10,380 bases of DNA from assembly GCA_002432095.1 (NCBI GenBank), contig DJFQ01000259.1, positions 1-10,380 of the forward strand, written 5' to 3'. Below the pieces are notes generated by a model. The model was not told the DNA's origin. It worked only from the letters and a program-made list of their open reading frames with translations, and did not search any database. Position numbers and translations under genes: made by a program. Position 1 is the stretch's first letter. Each line of letters starts with the position of its first letter. Of this stretch, positions 1 through 8,020 are shown piece by piece. Source of the stretch: Marinagarivorans sp. UBA5868 (GTDB taxonomy: Bacteria; Pseudomonadota; Gammaproteobacteria; Pseudomonadales; Cellvibrionaceae).

Positions 1-24
1 TCCAGTGCGATAGTGTCCGCGCCT
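1..24. repeat. 24-base direct repeat, copy in the C2-A2 linker (may extend past edge)
   Basis: Perfect match to 4645-4668; it encodes ARTLSHW ending at W2673, the last whole codon in the window. The repeat is cut by the window edge, so the true identical tract may be much longer and cover part of the A2 domain. Confidence 0.9.
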
Positions 25-3000
25 CTTGGCTCGGTAGAAAATCAATGTCCGAGATAAGCACCTCGGAACCCTGTCTGGACACGATTTGGAAAAATTCACT
101 CAAATGCGCTACAAGCCTGTTTATCGTCTCCTGAGCAAACAGGTCGGGCTGGTAGCTCAACTTTATAACAAGATTTTCGCGATAATGCGCATTGATCGTT
201 ATGGGATAATGACTTTTTATCCCCACCTCCATAGCTCGCACGCTCAGCGCGCCAAATTTTCCGCCGGCCTCCGCATCTATGATGTTGCTCAACGAACCGT
301 CCAGAGGATAATTCTCAAAAACGACCAGGCTATCAAAAAGATTGGTTCCTTTTGGGATTCCACTGAGCCCCTGAATTTCAACCAGGGATAGATAACTGTG
401 ATCGTTGATTTCCACGCTTTTATTATGCAGAGCCGAAAGCAGGTTGGAAAAAGTCTGCTTATCTTCGAATTCGACGCTCAGGGGCACGGTATTAATAAAA
501 AGCCCGACGATTTTATCAACATCCTCAACATCCGTTGGCCGCCCGGAGACAGTAATGCCAAAACTGATGTGCTTGTTACCGCTATAGCGTTGCAGCAGGC
601 ATGCCCACACGGCTTGAACCATAGTGTTAATCGTGCAGCGTTCGTCCTTCGCAATGGTTGACAGTAAGGAACTTGTGCTTGTATCGAGCGTTAGAACTAT
701 GGTCCGGTCCTTTGCCTCTCCAGCCCGAGTATCAAGTTTATCCAGCGCCAGCGGAGTGGGAGACTCTATATTCTTCAGCTGATTCTTCCAGAAAGAGCGG
801 GCCGGCTCTTTATCGAGTTTATGCAGCCAATCAATATAGTGCTGATAGGGAACCGGTGCAGGCAGAGCCAGCTCTTCGCCGGCTTTTCGGCGTTGATACA
901 AGCTTAACAACTCACCGAAAATAATCGGGTTGCACCAGCCATCCAGTAATACGTGGTGGAAAGTCCAGATAAATCGGTGCTGCTCATCACTTAACCGTAA
1001 CAAGGCTATGCGCATCAAAGGCGGTTGAGTGAAATTGAAACCCCTCGCTCTGTCTTCAGCGAGATAATTTCCTATGCCTTGTTCCTGCTCGGGTGCGGGC
1101 AGTCCTTTCAAATCGACTAAGGTAAAAGGTAAGTCGGCGGTTTTTACGACCAATTGGTGGATTTTCTGGCTTTCAAACCCGATAAAGCAGGTCCGGAATA
1201 CATCATGTCGCAACACCAGCGCTTGCCAGGATTGAACGAATGCCTGCACATCGAGTTCGCCGTGCACATCGAACCCAAATTGAGACGTGTAGGATCCACC
1301 AGCTTCATCCATGAGCGCATGAAAAAGTAAACCTTCCTGCATTGGGGTGGCGATATACAATTTGTCAAAATTGTACTTGGCTGACAGGGTGTCCAGTGTC
1401 TCCTGGTCGACGGTGGCACTGGGAAAATCACTGGGCGCATACCGGCTTTGGCTGGTCAGGCAGTGATCGATGCAACCGCGCAGCGCCTGGGCGAAAAGAT
1501 CCGCAAACCGCTCCCGCTGCTGCTCGCTGAGCACCTGCGACTCAATGCTAAAACGCAGCTCTGCGTCCCGCACCAAACCCTCGACACTCACCGGCTTTCG
1601 CTGGGGGTTCAGCGCGCTGACCGTCGCACCGGCCGATTCCTTCGCCCAGGAAAACACCGCGTTCCGATCGAGGCTGTTGTCGAACTGGCCCAGGTAATTA
1701 AAGAAGATTTCCGCCGAGGATTGTTCGGATTCCTGGTCCCTGATTGCTGCATCCCGCTGTATATACTTCAGCAGACCGTATCCGACACCTTTGTTGGGCA
1801 GCGCCCGGTATTGCTCTTTTACCGCGGCGATGAGACCGGCCCAGGATTTTTCCTGCGGGGCCTGCAGAATCAACGGATAAACCGCGGTGAACCACCCCAG
1901 CGTTTCGCTGACATCCAGCCCATCAAAAAACTCTTCCCGCCCATGGCCCTCCATTTCTATGCGCAGATTGCCGTGCCCTGTCCAGGCTTGATACGCCTGC
2001 CACAGCGCCGCCAACATCAATTCGTTGATCTGGGTCCTATAGGTGGTGTTCGATTCCCCCAGCAGCGCCGCCGTCTGCTGGGCATTCAAGCTGAATAAAC
2101 TTACCCCCGGGCGCGGCGCGGCCTCGGATCGCGGCAGCGGTTTGACCGGCAACGCCAGGCGCTTCAGCCAATACTCCCGCTCCTCTCTGAAAGAGGAACT
2201 CTCTTTCACATAGGCCTGCAACGCATCGCCCCACTGTTGCAACGAAGACGTCTTGGGTGAAAGTTGAATGGTCTGTTGTTGCTGCAGCTGGGCCCAGGCT
2301 TGCTCCATATCCGCCAGCAGAATCCGCCAGGAGACCCCGTCCACCACCAAGTGGTGAATGGCCAGCAAAAGCCAGCCCGCGCCTTCGCCTTGCCGATCAC
2401 CGGTATTGGCAATATAAAGCGCTTTGAGCAAAGGACCTTGTCCAATATCCAATGCGGCTTGCGCCGATGCACAGATCGCCTCCAGCGCCGCCTCCCGCGC
2501 CGGCGATGTGTGGCTGCTTAAATCGTGATACTCCAGCGAGGCATCCAACATGGCTTGGCTGTATGCCCGATGCTGCGCCTGCCACTCGCCCTGGTGCTCG
2601 ATAAACTGTAAACGCAGAGCGTCGTGACGCTGATACAACGCGGCGACAATCCTCTCCCAATCGGCACGCATCAACCCATTGGGCATGTTCAGAAGAACGG
2701 CCTGATTATAATGATGCACCGCCGGCAGCTGCCTTTCAAAAAACGCGTGCTGACTCGGCAACAAATTCAATTTACCCTGCACCGCTCCCTGCGGCGTATT
2801 CAGGAGCACACCCGTTTTGATCACCGGCATCAGTGCCGCAATCGTCTGCAGCTCAAACAACTGCCGCACGGTAAAATGGATATCCTGCTTTTTCGCGCGC
2901 GTGACCAGCTGAATCGAGACGATGGAGTCCCCACCCAGGGAAAAGAAATTGTCTTCAACCCCAACCTGATCGAGCTTCAGCAGCTCTTGCCAGAGATGGC

Positions 3001-6000
3001 AAAGTTTCTCCTCTATGGGATTGCGCGGCGCCACGTATTTTTCTTTGAGCAGATCCGTCTCTTTGGGTGCCGGCAACGCATCACGATCAATTTTCCCATT
3101 AATTGTCAGCGGCATCCGCTCGATAAAAACGTAAATGGCAGGCACCATGTAATCCGGCAACTGCGCTTTAAGCTGCTGTCGCAAGCGGCCGCTCATCTCT
3201 GCCTTTTTTTGCAGAAGCTGGGCTTCATCATCACCTTCAAATGCTTGCGCCGGGACAATATAAGCCACCAAACGCTTATCCCCCCGCTCATCCTCGCGCC
3301 CGGTGACCACACTTTCCTTGACCGCATCCATCGATACCAGCTGCGACTCTATTTCACCCAGCTCGATGCGAAACCCGCGGATCTTCACCTGATCATCACA
3401 ACGCCCCAGGAAATCCAGATAACCATCGGGTAACCAGCGGGCCAGATCGCCCGTTTTGTAGAGCCTGCTCACGCCGTCTGATACGAAGGGGTCCCGCACA
3501 AAACGCTCCTGCGTCAGCTGCGGCTGCCCGAGATAACCCAGGGCCAAACCCTCTCCGCCCACATACAACTCGCCCGGACAGCCTATCGGTTGCGGGCGCA
3601 GTTGACCGTCCAGCACATACAGCTTCGTATTGCCCATGGGCTTACCGATCGGCAATGAATCCCGTTGCGCAAGATCCGCCTCGGCCTGAATTCGATAGAA
3701 GCTACAGCCGATAACCGATTCGGTCGGGCCGTAGTGATTGAAATAATTCGCCTCGGGAAACATCCGCCGCAGCCTGGCAAGGGTGGCCGCCGATAAAATT
3801 TCACCACCAATGACAAAGACATGCCGCCCGGCACACGGCTGCGCATCGTCCAGCACCGCCAATAGGCCAGCCACATGGCTGGGTGTCAGGCGCAGCAAAT
3901 AATTGGATTGGGCCTGCCGCAGGGCCTGCGCCAGATCCTCCAGCTCTCGACCCTCGTTGATCAATCCCACGCACCCGCCCGAGATCAGCGGCAGATAAAT
4001 ACTGGGCAAGGTGAGATCAAAACCGTAGGAGGTAAAGACCAAAGATCCATCGAGCGCCTGGTCGTAATAACCGTGCTGCGCAAAATCCAGATAATTTACC
4101 AACGCCCGATGCTCGACCATGACGCCTTTGGGCCGGCCGGTTGAGCCAGAGGTATAGATAACATAAGCCAGTGACGCGCTGTTTTGCTCGGCACCGGGAT
4201 TGCCAGTGGGATAGCCCGTCAGCAGCAGCTCTCGGAGCTCGCTCTCAAGGGGCAGGACCTTTTTGTCCTCAAAGAGCCCCGCCTCCACCGTGAGATACGT
4301 CTTGGTCAGCACCAGCTCAATGCCAGTCTCATCCAAAATATGGTCGATACGCGCACGCGGATACGCGGGGTCGATCGGAACATAAGCGGCGCCCGCTTTG
4401 AGAATACCCAAAATGCCCACCACCATCTCCACCGAGCGCTCCACGCACAGAGCGACCATGGAGCCCGTTCCAATTCCCTGCTTGGCCAGATAATGAGCCA
4501 GTTTATTCGCCTGGATATTCAGATCGCGATAGGAAAGATCACCTTCTGAACTTCTGACGGCCACGGCCTCTGGTGTCCGCGCGGCCTGTTGCTCAAACAA
4601 ATGATGCAGGCAGCTCGTCCGGCGGTAGTCAAAGGACGTGTCGTTCCAGTGCGATAGTGTCCGCGCCTGATCTTCCGATACATAAACCTTTAGTTCCCCC
4701 ACTTTACTCGAGGAAGAAACCATCGATCGGCACAAAAGGGTTCTGAATGTGGCGGCCAAAAGCTGGATTGTCGATTCATTGAAAAGACTACGGCGATACT
4801 TCCATGTGAATTTGATTGTTCCCGCGACGTCATACGCGAAGAGTTCCAAATCAAATCTCACATCGCATTCTTCTTCGACTACGGGCTCAACCTTCAGACG
4901 CGATAGCTTCAACTGCTCTTCCGGAAGGTTATGTAAATCGAGTTTTATCTGGAAAACGGGACTGTGCGACAAGCTCCTTCCTGGACTTAGGTCCTCGACC
5001 ACCCTTTCGAAGGGAACATCCTGATTCTGCAGCGCTTCGATAATCCGGTTTTTGTTCTCCGCTAACAAGTCGACAAACATCTGATCGTCAGAGATTTTAT
5101 TTCTCACCACAATCGTATTGACGAAAAGGCCAACGAGAGACTCAACCTCCTGAAGTTTTCGGCCGGCAATGGGAGAGCCAACCACCACATCGCGCTCGCC
5201 ACTATACTGGCTAATCGTAAGAGCAAAGACGGAATGCAAAAACATGAACAGGGTTGTGCCATGCTGCCGGCAAAAGGACGTGACTTCGGACGCAGTCTGG
5301 CTGCCTAAGTCAAAGGAATAGATTCCTCCTTCAAAAACCTGAACGGCAGGTCGCTTCCGATCGAGTGGGATCCGGTGCACCTGGGGTATGCCATGGAGTG
5401 TCTGCCGCCAATAATCCAGCTGCTTATTTTGAACGCCCTGCTCCAGCCACTCTTTGTGCCACTCGGAAAAGTCCAGATAGTCAATGCGTTGCTCGAATTG
5501 AAAACCCGACGAGCCCGCGCAGAAACAGTCGTACAGCTCAGAAAGTTCTCTTATCAGAATATTGGCCGACCACGCATCGACGGCGATATGGTGCATACAG
5601 ACAGACAGCATCGCTCTTTCGTCATCCAGAAGAACGACAAGGACCCTGATCAGCACGTCCCGCCCTAGATCAAACTTTTTCTTCTGATTGGCGAGTAGAA
5701 TATCCCGCGCACGGGCTGTTTGACTTGCTCGATCGGATTGACGAAGATCAACCAAGCCAACCGGGCAGGAAAAATCGTTATTGATCAAAAGGCGGATCGC
5801 GCCGCCGTCATCCGACAAGTTTGCCCTCAGCACCAGATGTCGATGCACGAGCGCTCGCACCGCATTCTTCAGGGCCTCGGTATCGAGTGGACCATTGACC
5901 TCGTATACCCGCGCGAGATTGTACTGGGTACTGCCTTCTTCAAGTCGATCGATGAAAAACATCCGCTGCTGGGCAAACGACGGCGAAAGATCTTTTCGAT

Positions 6001-8020
6001 CCGTCTTTTTGGGGATCAGCGGGGAGGCCAACAGTTCTCTGCTCTGCAAACCCTGATCGATTCGGCGCACCAAGTCCTCGAGGCCTTTCGATCGTAAAAA
6101 TACCTCAATAGGGACTTCTGCACCAATATGTGCTGTTATTCTGGCAACTACTTGCATAGCAAGAATGGATTGCCCGCCGAGAGACAGAAAATCGATATCA
6201 GCGGGAATTTCTTCCAAGCAGAGTACCGCTTTGAACGCTTCCTCGACTATTTCATGAGTTGTCTTACCGGCGAGCCGGCCTGGCATCGCACTTTCTTGAT
6301 CCAAGGGTTTATTGCTGGGGCCATCATCGATGAGAACATTTAAACTGCCATCTAAGTAGGCAGTTTTGCTGGCGCTGCGCTTGATCTTGCCACTGGTGGT
6401 TTTTGGAATACCCCCGGCCCTTACCAAAACGACCGAAGAAAGATTAATGTCCAGCTGGGAAAGAACCGCTGTTCTTACAGTGCGCGCTATTTCAGCATAG
6501 TCTTGCTTCTTCGTGTGCCTATCCACCTCCGCCGCGACGACACAACGCTCGTGAAAGACATCGCCCACTGAAAATGCTGCGCACTGGGTTCTGCGGATGG
6601 ATGGATGGCTTCTTTCCACAACCCACTCGATGTCGTGTGGATAGTAGTTGACACCCCCGAGGATAATGACATCTTTTATCCGTCCGAGAATAAACAGCTC
6701 ATTATGGTGAATAAATCCAAGATCGCCCGTTCGAAGATACCGGAGTTCTGAACCGGGAAGTGTCGCTTCAAAGGTGTCCTTGGACAACTGCTGCAGGCCC
6801 CAGTAACCGCGCGATATGCTCGGCCCGGCAAACCACACCTCGCCGATGATTCCCGGCGCCGCAGGTTGCAGCGTCACGGGATCAACGATTGCCATGGTGT
6901 GCCTGTCCATGACTTCTCCACAGCTGACCAGCGAGCGGGCAGCTGGCTGATCGGAGACCTCCCGCACACTTCCAAGCTCAAGTTGCTGAGGATCGAAGTC
7001 CTTGACCATAGGGGATCGATCGGGATCGGTTCCTGTCAGATAGGCCGTCGCTTCCGCCATACCGAAGCATGGACAAAACGCTGTGTCACTAAATCCGGCG
7101 GTTCTGAACCGGTTGGAAAAGTGGGCCATGGTTTCCGGGTTAACGGGTTCCTCCGCCGTAAAAGCTATCCGCCAGGATCTGAGATCCAAAGCAGCGATAT
7201 CGTCATCTGTCAGCCGTTTAAGGCACTCGTCGTAACCAAAGTTTGGCGCCCCGCAGAAAGTCCCTCGATAGCCCGATATCGCCTGCAACCAGGACAGAGG
7301 GTTCATAATGAAGCTGATGGATGGCATGACAACGGAAAGCGACCGAGTATAAATCGCTAAAAGGATCGTGCAGGCGAGTCCCATATCGTGATACATAGGG
7401 AGCCAGTTAACAAATACGTCTTTATCGCCCAGCCTCAAAGCTTCCGCCATGCCTCTCAAGTTGGCAACGGCATTTCCGTGTGAAATGATCACGCCTTTGG
7501 GTTTGCCCGTAGAGCCCGACGTGAACTGCAGGTAAGCCAGGCTATCTTCCTCAATCATCGGGTAGCTGAACGGCCGCCCCGCATCACGAATAAACTCGTC
7601 AGTGAGCAATATTTGAAGACCCTGATCATCACCCACTTTATTTCTGATGAAAGACCCGATCGTAGGAGCCACCTGTTTGCAGGAAAGGATGATCGACGCA
7701 TCGCATGTGGCGATTACGTTGGCCACACCGTCAATTCGGCGCGCGCTGCTCGGCGGATACATCGGAACCGCTACCATGCCAGCATAAAGGCAGCCAAAAA
7801 ACGCTTTGATGTAATCCAGTCCGGGGGGGAAAAGTAAGACCACTCTGTCTCCCGCCGCGCCTGCCAGCAAGAGTTCGGAGGCAATATCGATAGCGCATTC
7901 CTCCAGCTCCCGATATGTCACTGCGTCCTTCGAGCCACCCGTATCTTTGAGAAACTCGAACGCGCATTTGTCGCCGTTCATAGAGGAGGCGCGGCGCAGC
8001 ACGTCGACAAGTGTCTTCAC
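1..8020 (-). CDS. Lipopeptide NRPS, FAAL-ACP-C-A-PCP-E-C (C-terminus outside window)
   Basis: A multimodular cytoplasmic synthetase of which 2673 codons are visible; no stop occurs before the left edge. Domains in order: fatty acyl-AMP ligase (about 1-560), acyl carrier protein (581-655, S618), condensation C1 (676-1118), adenylation A1 (1137-1655), peptidyl carrier PCP1 (1663-1733, S1699), epimerase E1 (about 1740-2180), condensation C2 (about 2215-2666). The visible end is the C2-A2 linker, so at least one further module follows. The enzyme should activate a fatty acid, acylate an Asp-like residue, epimerise it and hand it on. This starter layout resembles PvdL-type and acyl-peptide siderophore synthetases and other lipopeptide NRPSs. 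The start is GTG at 8020: the FAAL homology (KTLVDVLRRASS) begins at the next codon, and AAGGA lies upstream. The start is in the spacer after a SyrD/PvdE-type exporter on the same strand. Oddities: C1 has HHxxxDA in place of HHxxxDG, and the A1-PCP1-E1 block has much higher GC than the C domains around it. The final product is not determined by this window. Confidence 0.95.
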   Translation of the reverse strand, partial: MKTLVDVLRRASSMNGDKCAFEFLKDTGGSKDAVTYRELEECAIDIASELLLAGAAGDRVVLLFPPGLDYIKAFFGCLYAGMVAVPMYPPSSARRIDGVANVIATCDASIILSCKQVAPTIGSFIRNKVGDDQGLQILLTDEFIRDAGRPFSYPMIEEDSLAYLQFTSGSTGKPKGVIISHGNAVANLRGMAEALRLGDKDVFVNWLPMYHDMGLACTILLAIYTRSLSVVMPSISFIMNPLSWLQAISGYRGTFCGAPNFGYDECLKRLTDDDIAALDLRSWRIAFTAEEPVNPETMAHFSNRFRTAGFSDTAFCPCFGMAEATAYLTGTDPDRSPMVKDFDPQQLELGSVREVSDQPAARSLVSCGEVMDRHTMAIVDPVTLQPAAPGIIGEVWFAGPSISRGYWGLQQLSKDTFEATLPGSELRYLRTGDLGFIHHNELFILGRIKDVIILGGVNYYPHDIEWVVERSHPSIRRTQCAAFSVGDVFHERCVVAAEVDRHTKKQDYAEIARTVRTAVLSQLDINLSSVVLVRAGGIPKTTSGKIKRSASKTAYLDGSLNVLIDDGPSNKPLDQESAMPGRLAGKTTHEIVEEAFKAVLCLEEIPADIDFLSLGGQSILAMQVVARITAHIGAEVPIEVFLRSKGLEDLVRRIDQGLQSRELLASPLIPKKTDRKDLSPSFAQQRMFFIDRLEEGSTQYNLARVYEVNGPLDTEALKNAVRALVHRHLVLRANLSDDGGAIRLLINNDFSCPVGLVDLRQSDRASQTARARDILLANQKKKFDLGRDVLIRVLVVLLDDERAMLSVCMHHIAVDAWSANILIRELSELYDCFCAGSSGFQFEQRIDYLDFSEWHKEWLEQGVQNKQLDYWRQTLHGIPQVHRIPLDRKRPAVQVFEGGIYSFDLGSQTASEVTSFCRQHGTTLFMFLHSVFALTISQYSGERDVVVGSPIAGRKLQEVESLVGLFVNTIVVRNKISDDQMFVDLLAENKNRIIEALQNQDVPFERVVEDLSPGRSLSHSPVFQIKLDLHNLPEEQLKLSRLKVEPVVEEECDVRFDLELFAYDVAGTIKFTWKYRRSLFNESTIQLLAATFRTLLCRSMVSSSSKVGELKVYVSEDQARTLSHWNDTSFDYRRTSCLHHLFEQQAARTPEAVAVRSSEGDLSYRDLNIQANKLAHYLAKQGIGTGSMVALCVERSVEMVVGILGILKAGAAYVPIDPAYPRARIDHILDETGIELVLTKTYLTVEAGLFEDKKVLPLESELRELLLTGYPTGNPGAEQNSASLAYVIYTSGSTGRPKGVMVEHRALVNYLDFAQHGYYDQALDGSLVFTSYGFDLTLPSIYLPLISGGCVGLINEGRELEDLAQALRQAQSNYLLRLTPSHVAGLLAVLDDAQPCAGRHVFVIGGEILSAATLARLRRMFPEANYFNHYGPTESVIGCSFYRIQAEADLAQRDSLPIGKPMGNTKLYVLDGQLRPQPIGCPGELYVGGEGLALGYLGQPQLTQERFVRDPFVSDGVSRLYKTGDLARWLPDGYLDFLGRCDDQVKIRGFRIELGEIESQLVSMDAVKESVVTGREDERGDKRLVAYIVPAQAFEGDDEAQLLQKKAEMSGRLRQQLKAQLPDYMVPAIYVFIERMPLTINGKIDRDALPAPKETDLLKEKYVAPRNPIEEKLCHLWQELLKLDQVGVEDNFFSLGGDSIVSIQLVTRAKKQDIHFTVRQLFELQTIAALMPVIKTGVLLNTPQGAVQGKLNLLPSQHAFFERQLPAVHHYNQAVLLNMPNGLMRADWERIVAALYQRHDALRLQFIEHQGEWQAQHRAYSQAMLDASLEYHDLSSHTSPAREAALEAICASAQAALDIGQGPLLKALYIANTGDRQGEGAGWLLLAIHHLVVDGVSWRILLADMEQAWAQLQQQQTIQLSPKTSSLQQWGDALQAYVKESSSFREEREYWLKRLALPVKPLPRSEAAPRPGVSLFSLNAQQTAALLGESNTTYRTQINELMLAALWQAYQAWTGHGNLRIEMEGHGREEFFDGLDVSETLGWFTAVYPLILQAPQEKSWAGLIAAVKEQYRALPNKGVGYGLLKYIQRDAAIRDQESEQSSAEIFFNYLGQFDNSLDRNAVFSWAKESAGATVSALNPQRKPVSVEGLVRDAELRFSIESQVLSEQQRERFADLFAQALRGCIDHCLTSQSRYAPSDFPSATVDQETLDTLSAKYNFDKLYIATPMQEGLLFHALMDEAGGSYTSQFGFDVHGELDVQAFVQSWQALVLRHDVFRTCFIGFESQKIHQLVVKTADLPFTLVDLKGLPAPEQEQGIGNYLAEDRARGFNFTQPPLMRIALLRLSDEQHRFIWTFHHVLLDGWCNPIIFGELLSLYQRRKAGEELALPAPVPYQHYIDWLHKLDKEPARSFWKNQLKNIESPTPLALDKLDTRAGEAKDRTIVLTLDTSTSSLLSTIAKDERCTINTMVQAVWACLLQRYSGNKHISFGITVSGRPTDVEDVDKIVGLFINTVPLSVEFEDKQTFSNLLSALHNKSVEINDHSYLSLVEIQGLSGIPKGTNLFDSLVVFENYPLDGSLSNIIDAEAGGKFGALSVRAMEVGIKSHYPITINAHYRENLVIKLSYQPDLFAQETINRLVAHLSEFFQIVSRQGSEVLISDIDFLPSQEARTLSHW
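24..1378 (-). other. Condensation domain C2 (D-to-L type by context), residues ~2215-2666
   Basis: It should join the acyl-D-residue on PCP1 to the amino acid of the next module. It begins LYIATPMQEGLLFHALMD (from L2221) and has FHHVLLDGWCNP with H2355, H2356 and D2360. It also shows FGITVSGRPTDVEDVDK and GLFINTVPL. TPMQEGLLFHAL and HHVLLDGW are the forms usual for condensation domains that follow an epimerase. The domain is complete except perhaps its last residues; the C2-A2 linker reaches the window edge. Confidence 0.9.
1480..2803 (-). other. Epimerization domain E1, residues ~1740-2180
   Basis: It turns the L residue, here as the acyl-aminoacyl thioester on PCP1, into an L/D mix from which the next C domain takes D. 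It has the active-site motif IHHLVVDGVSW (H1889, H1890, D1894), ETLGWFTAVYP (from about 2039; the G-W-F-T core starts at 2042) and NYLGQFD (2108-2114), all hallmarks of E and not of C domains. All three motifs are intact, so D stereochemistry at residue 1 of the peptide is predicted with good confidence. Confidence 0.92.
2822..3034 (-). other. Peptidyl carrier PCP1, epimerase-paired type, residues 1663-1733
   Basis: It carries the aminoacyl group on a phosphopantetheine arm at S1699 in NFFSLGGDSIVSIQLV. The LGGDSI form, in place of the common LGGHSL, is typical of carriers placed before an epimerase, which agrees with the E domain that follows. Confidence 0.93.
3056..4612 (-). other. Adenylation domain A1, aspartate-like code, residues ~1137-1655
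   Basis: It selects the first amino acid and activates it with ATP. Motifs visible: YTSGSTGRPKG (T1290), FDLTLPSIYLPL (D1335), NHYGPTES, LYKTGDLARW, GRCDDQVKIRGFRIELGEIE and INGKIDR with K1643. Aligned by eye to GrsA, the ten pocket residues are D1335, L1336, P1339, R1377, V1403, G1405, H1429, I1437, G1438, K1643, that is DLPRVGHIGK. The aspartate code I know is DLTKVGHIGK, an 8 of 10 match; D235 shows an alpha-amino acid substrate. Asp is the best guess; Asn or a beta-substituted Asp is possible. This domain begins a GC-rich block whose junction carries a 24-base repeat. Confidence 0.9.
4645..4668. repeat. 24-base direct repeat, copy in the C1-A1 linker
   Basis: The 24 bases starting TCCAGTGCGATAGTGT are identical to bases 1-24. 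On the minus strand they encode ARTLSHW, ending at W1125. Identity stops at the C1 side just after base 4668. The copies are 4644 bases apart, exactly 1548 codons or one module, and in the same phase. Confidence 0.9.
4667..5995 (-). other. Condensation domain C1 (acyl starter type), residues ~676-1118
   Basis: It should join the ACP-bound fatty acid to the amino acid on PCP1, forming the N-acyl bond. It opens with SFAQQRMFFIDRLEEGS (from residue 681) and has the catalytic motif HHIAVDAW with H810, H811 and D815. It also shows VVVGSPIAGR and LVGLFVNTIVVR, and ends near FERVVEDLSPGRSLSHSPVFQ and the linker ARTLSHW. The second histidine and the aspartate are present, so it should be active. The residue after the aspartate is Ala (A816), where most condensation domains carry Gly. 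The starter-type assignment rests on position after FAAL-ACP, not on a phylogeny. Confidence 0.9.
6056..6280 (-). other. Acyl carrier protein domain, NRPS residues 581-655
   Basis: A four-helix carrier that receives the fatty acyl chain on a phosphopantetheine arm. The attachment motif is FLSLGGQSILAMQ with S618 (codon 6169-6167). It follows the FAAL after a short linker and precedes C1, the usual loading layout of lipo-initiated synthetases. Confidence 0.92.
6341..8020 (-). other. FAAL domain (fatty acyl-AMP ligase), NRPS residues ~1-560
   Basis: This domain uses ATP to make a fatty acyl-adenylate and passes the acyl group to the adjoining ACP, without CoA. Visible motifs are FTSGSTGKPKG (166-176), WLPMYHDMGL with Y210-H211-D212, FGMAEATAYLTG, LRTGDLG, GVNYYPHDIE and TTSGKIKR with the catalytic lysine K545. 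The combinations YHDMGL, GAPNFGYDECLKR, NYYPHDIE and YPPSSARR are characteristic of FAALs as opposed to amino-acid A domains or acyl-CoA ligases. A small deviation is FTAEEPV where many family members read FNGAEPV. Chain length of the fatty acid cannot be read from the sequence. Confidence 0.93.

Noticed and set aside
1448..3433. Long plus-strand open frames (1448-2098 of 216 codons, 2624-3433 of 269 codons)
   Set aside because: They are antisense to the A1, PCP1 and E1 domains, whose motifs are unmistakable. They lie mainly in the GC-rich block, where antisense stops are rarer, and their proteins look like no family.
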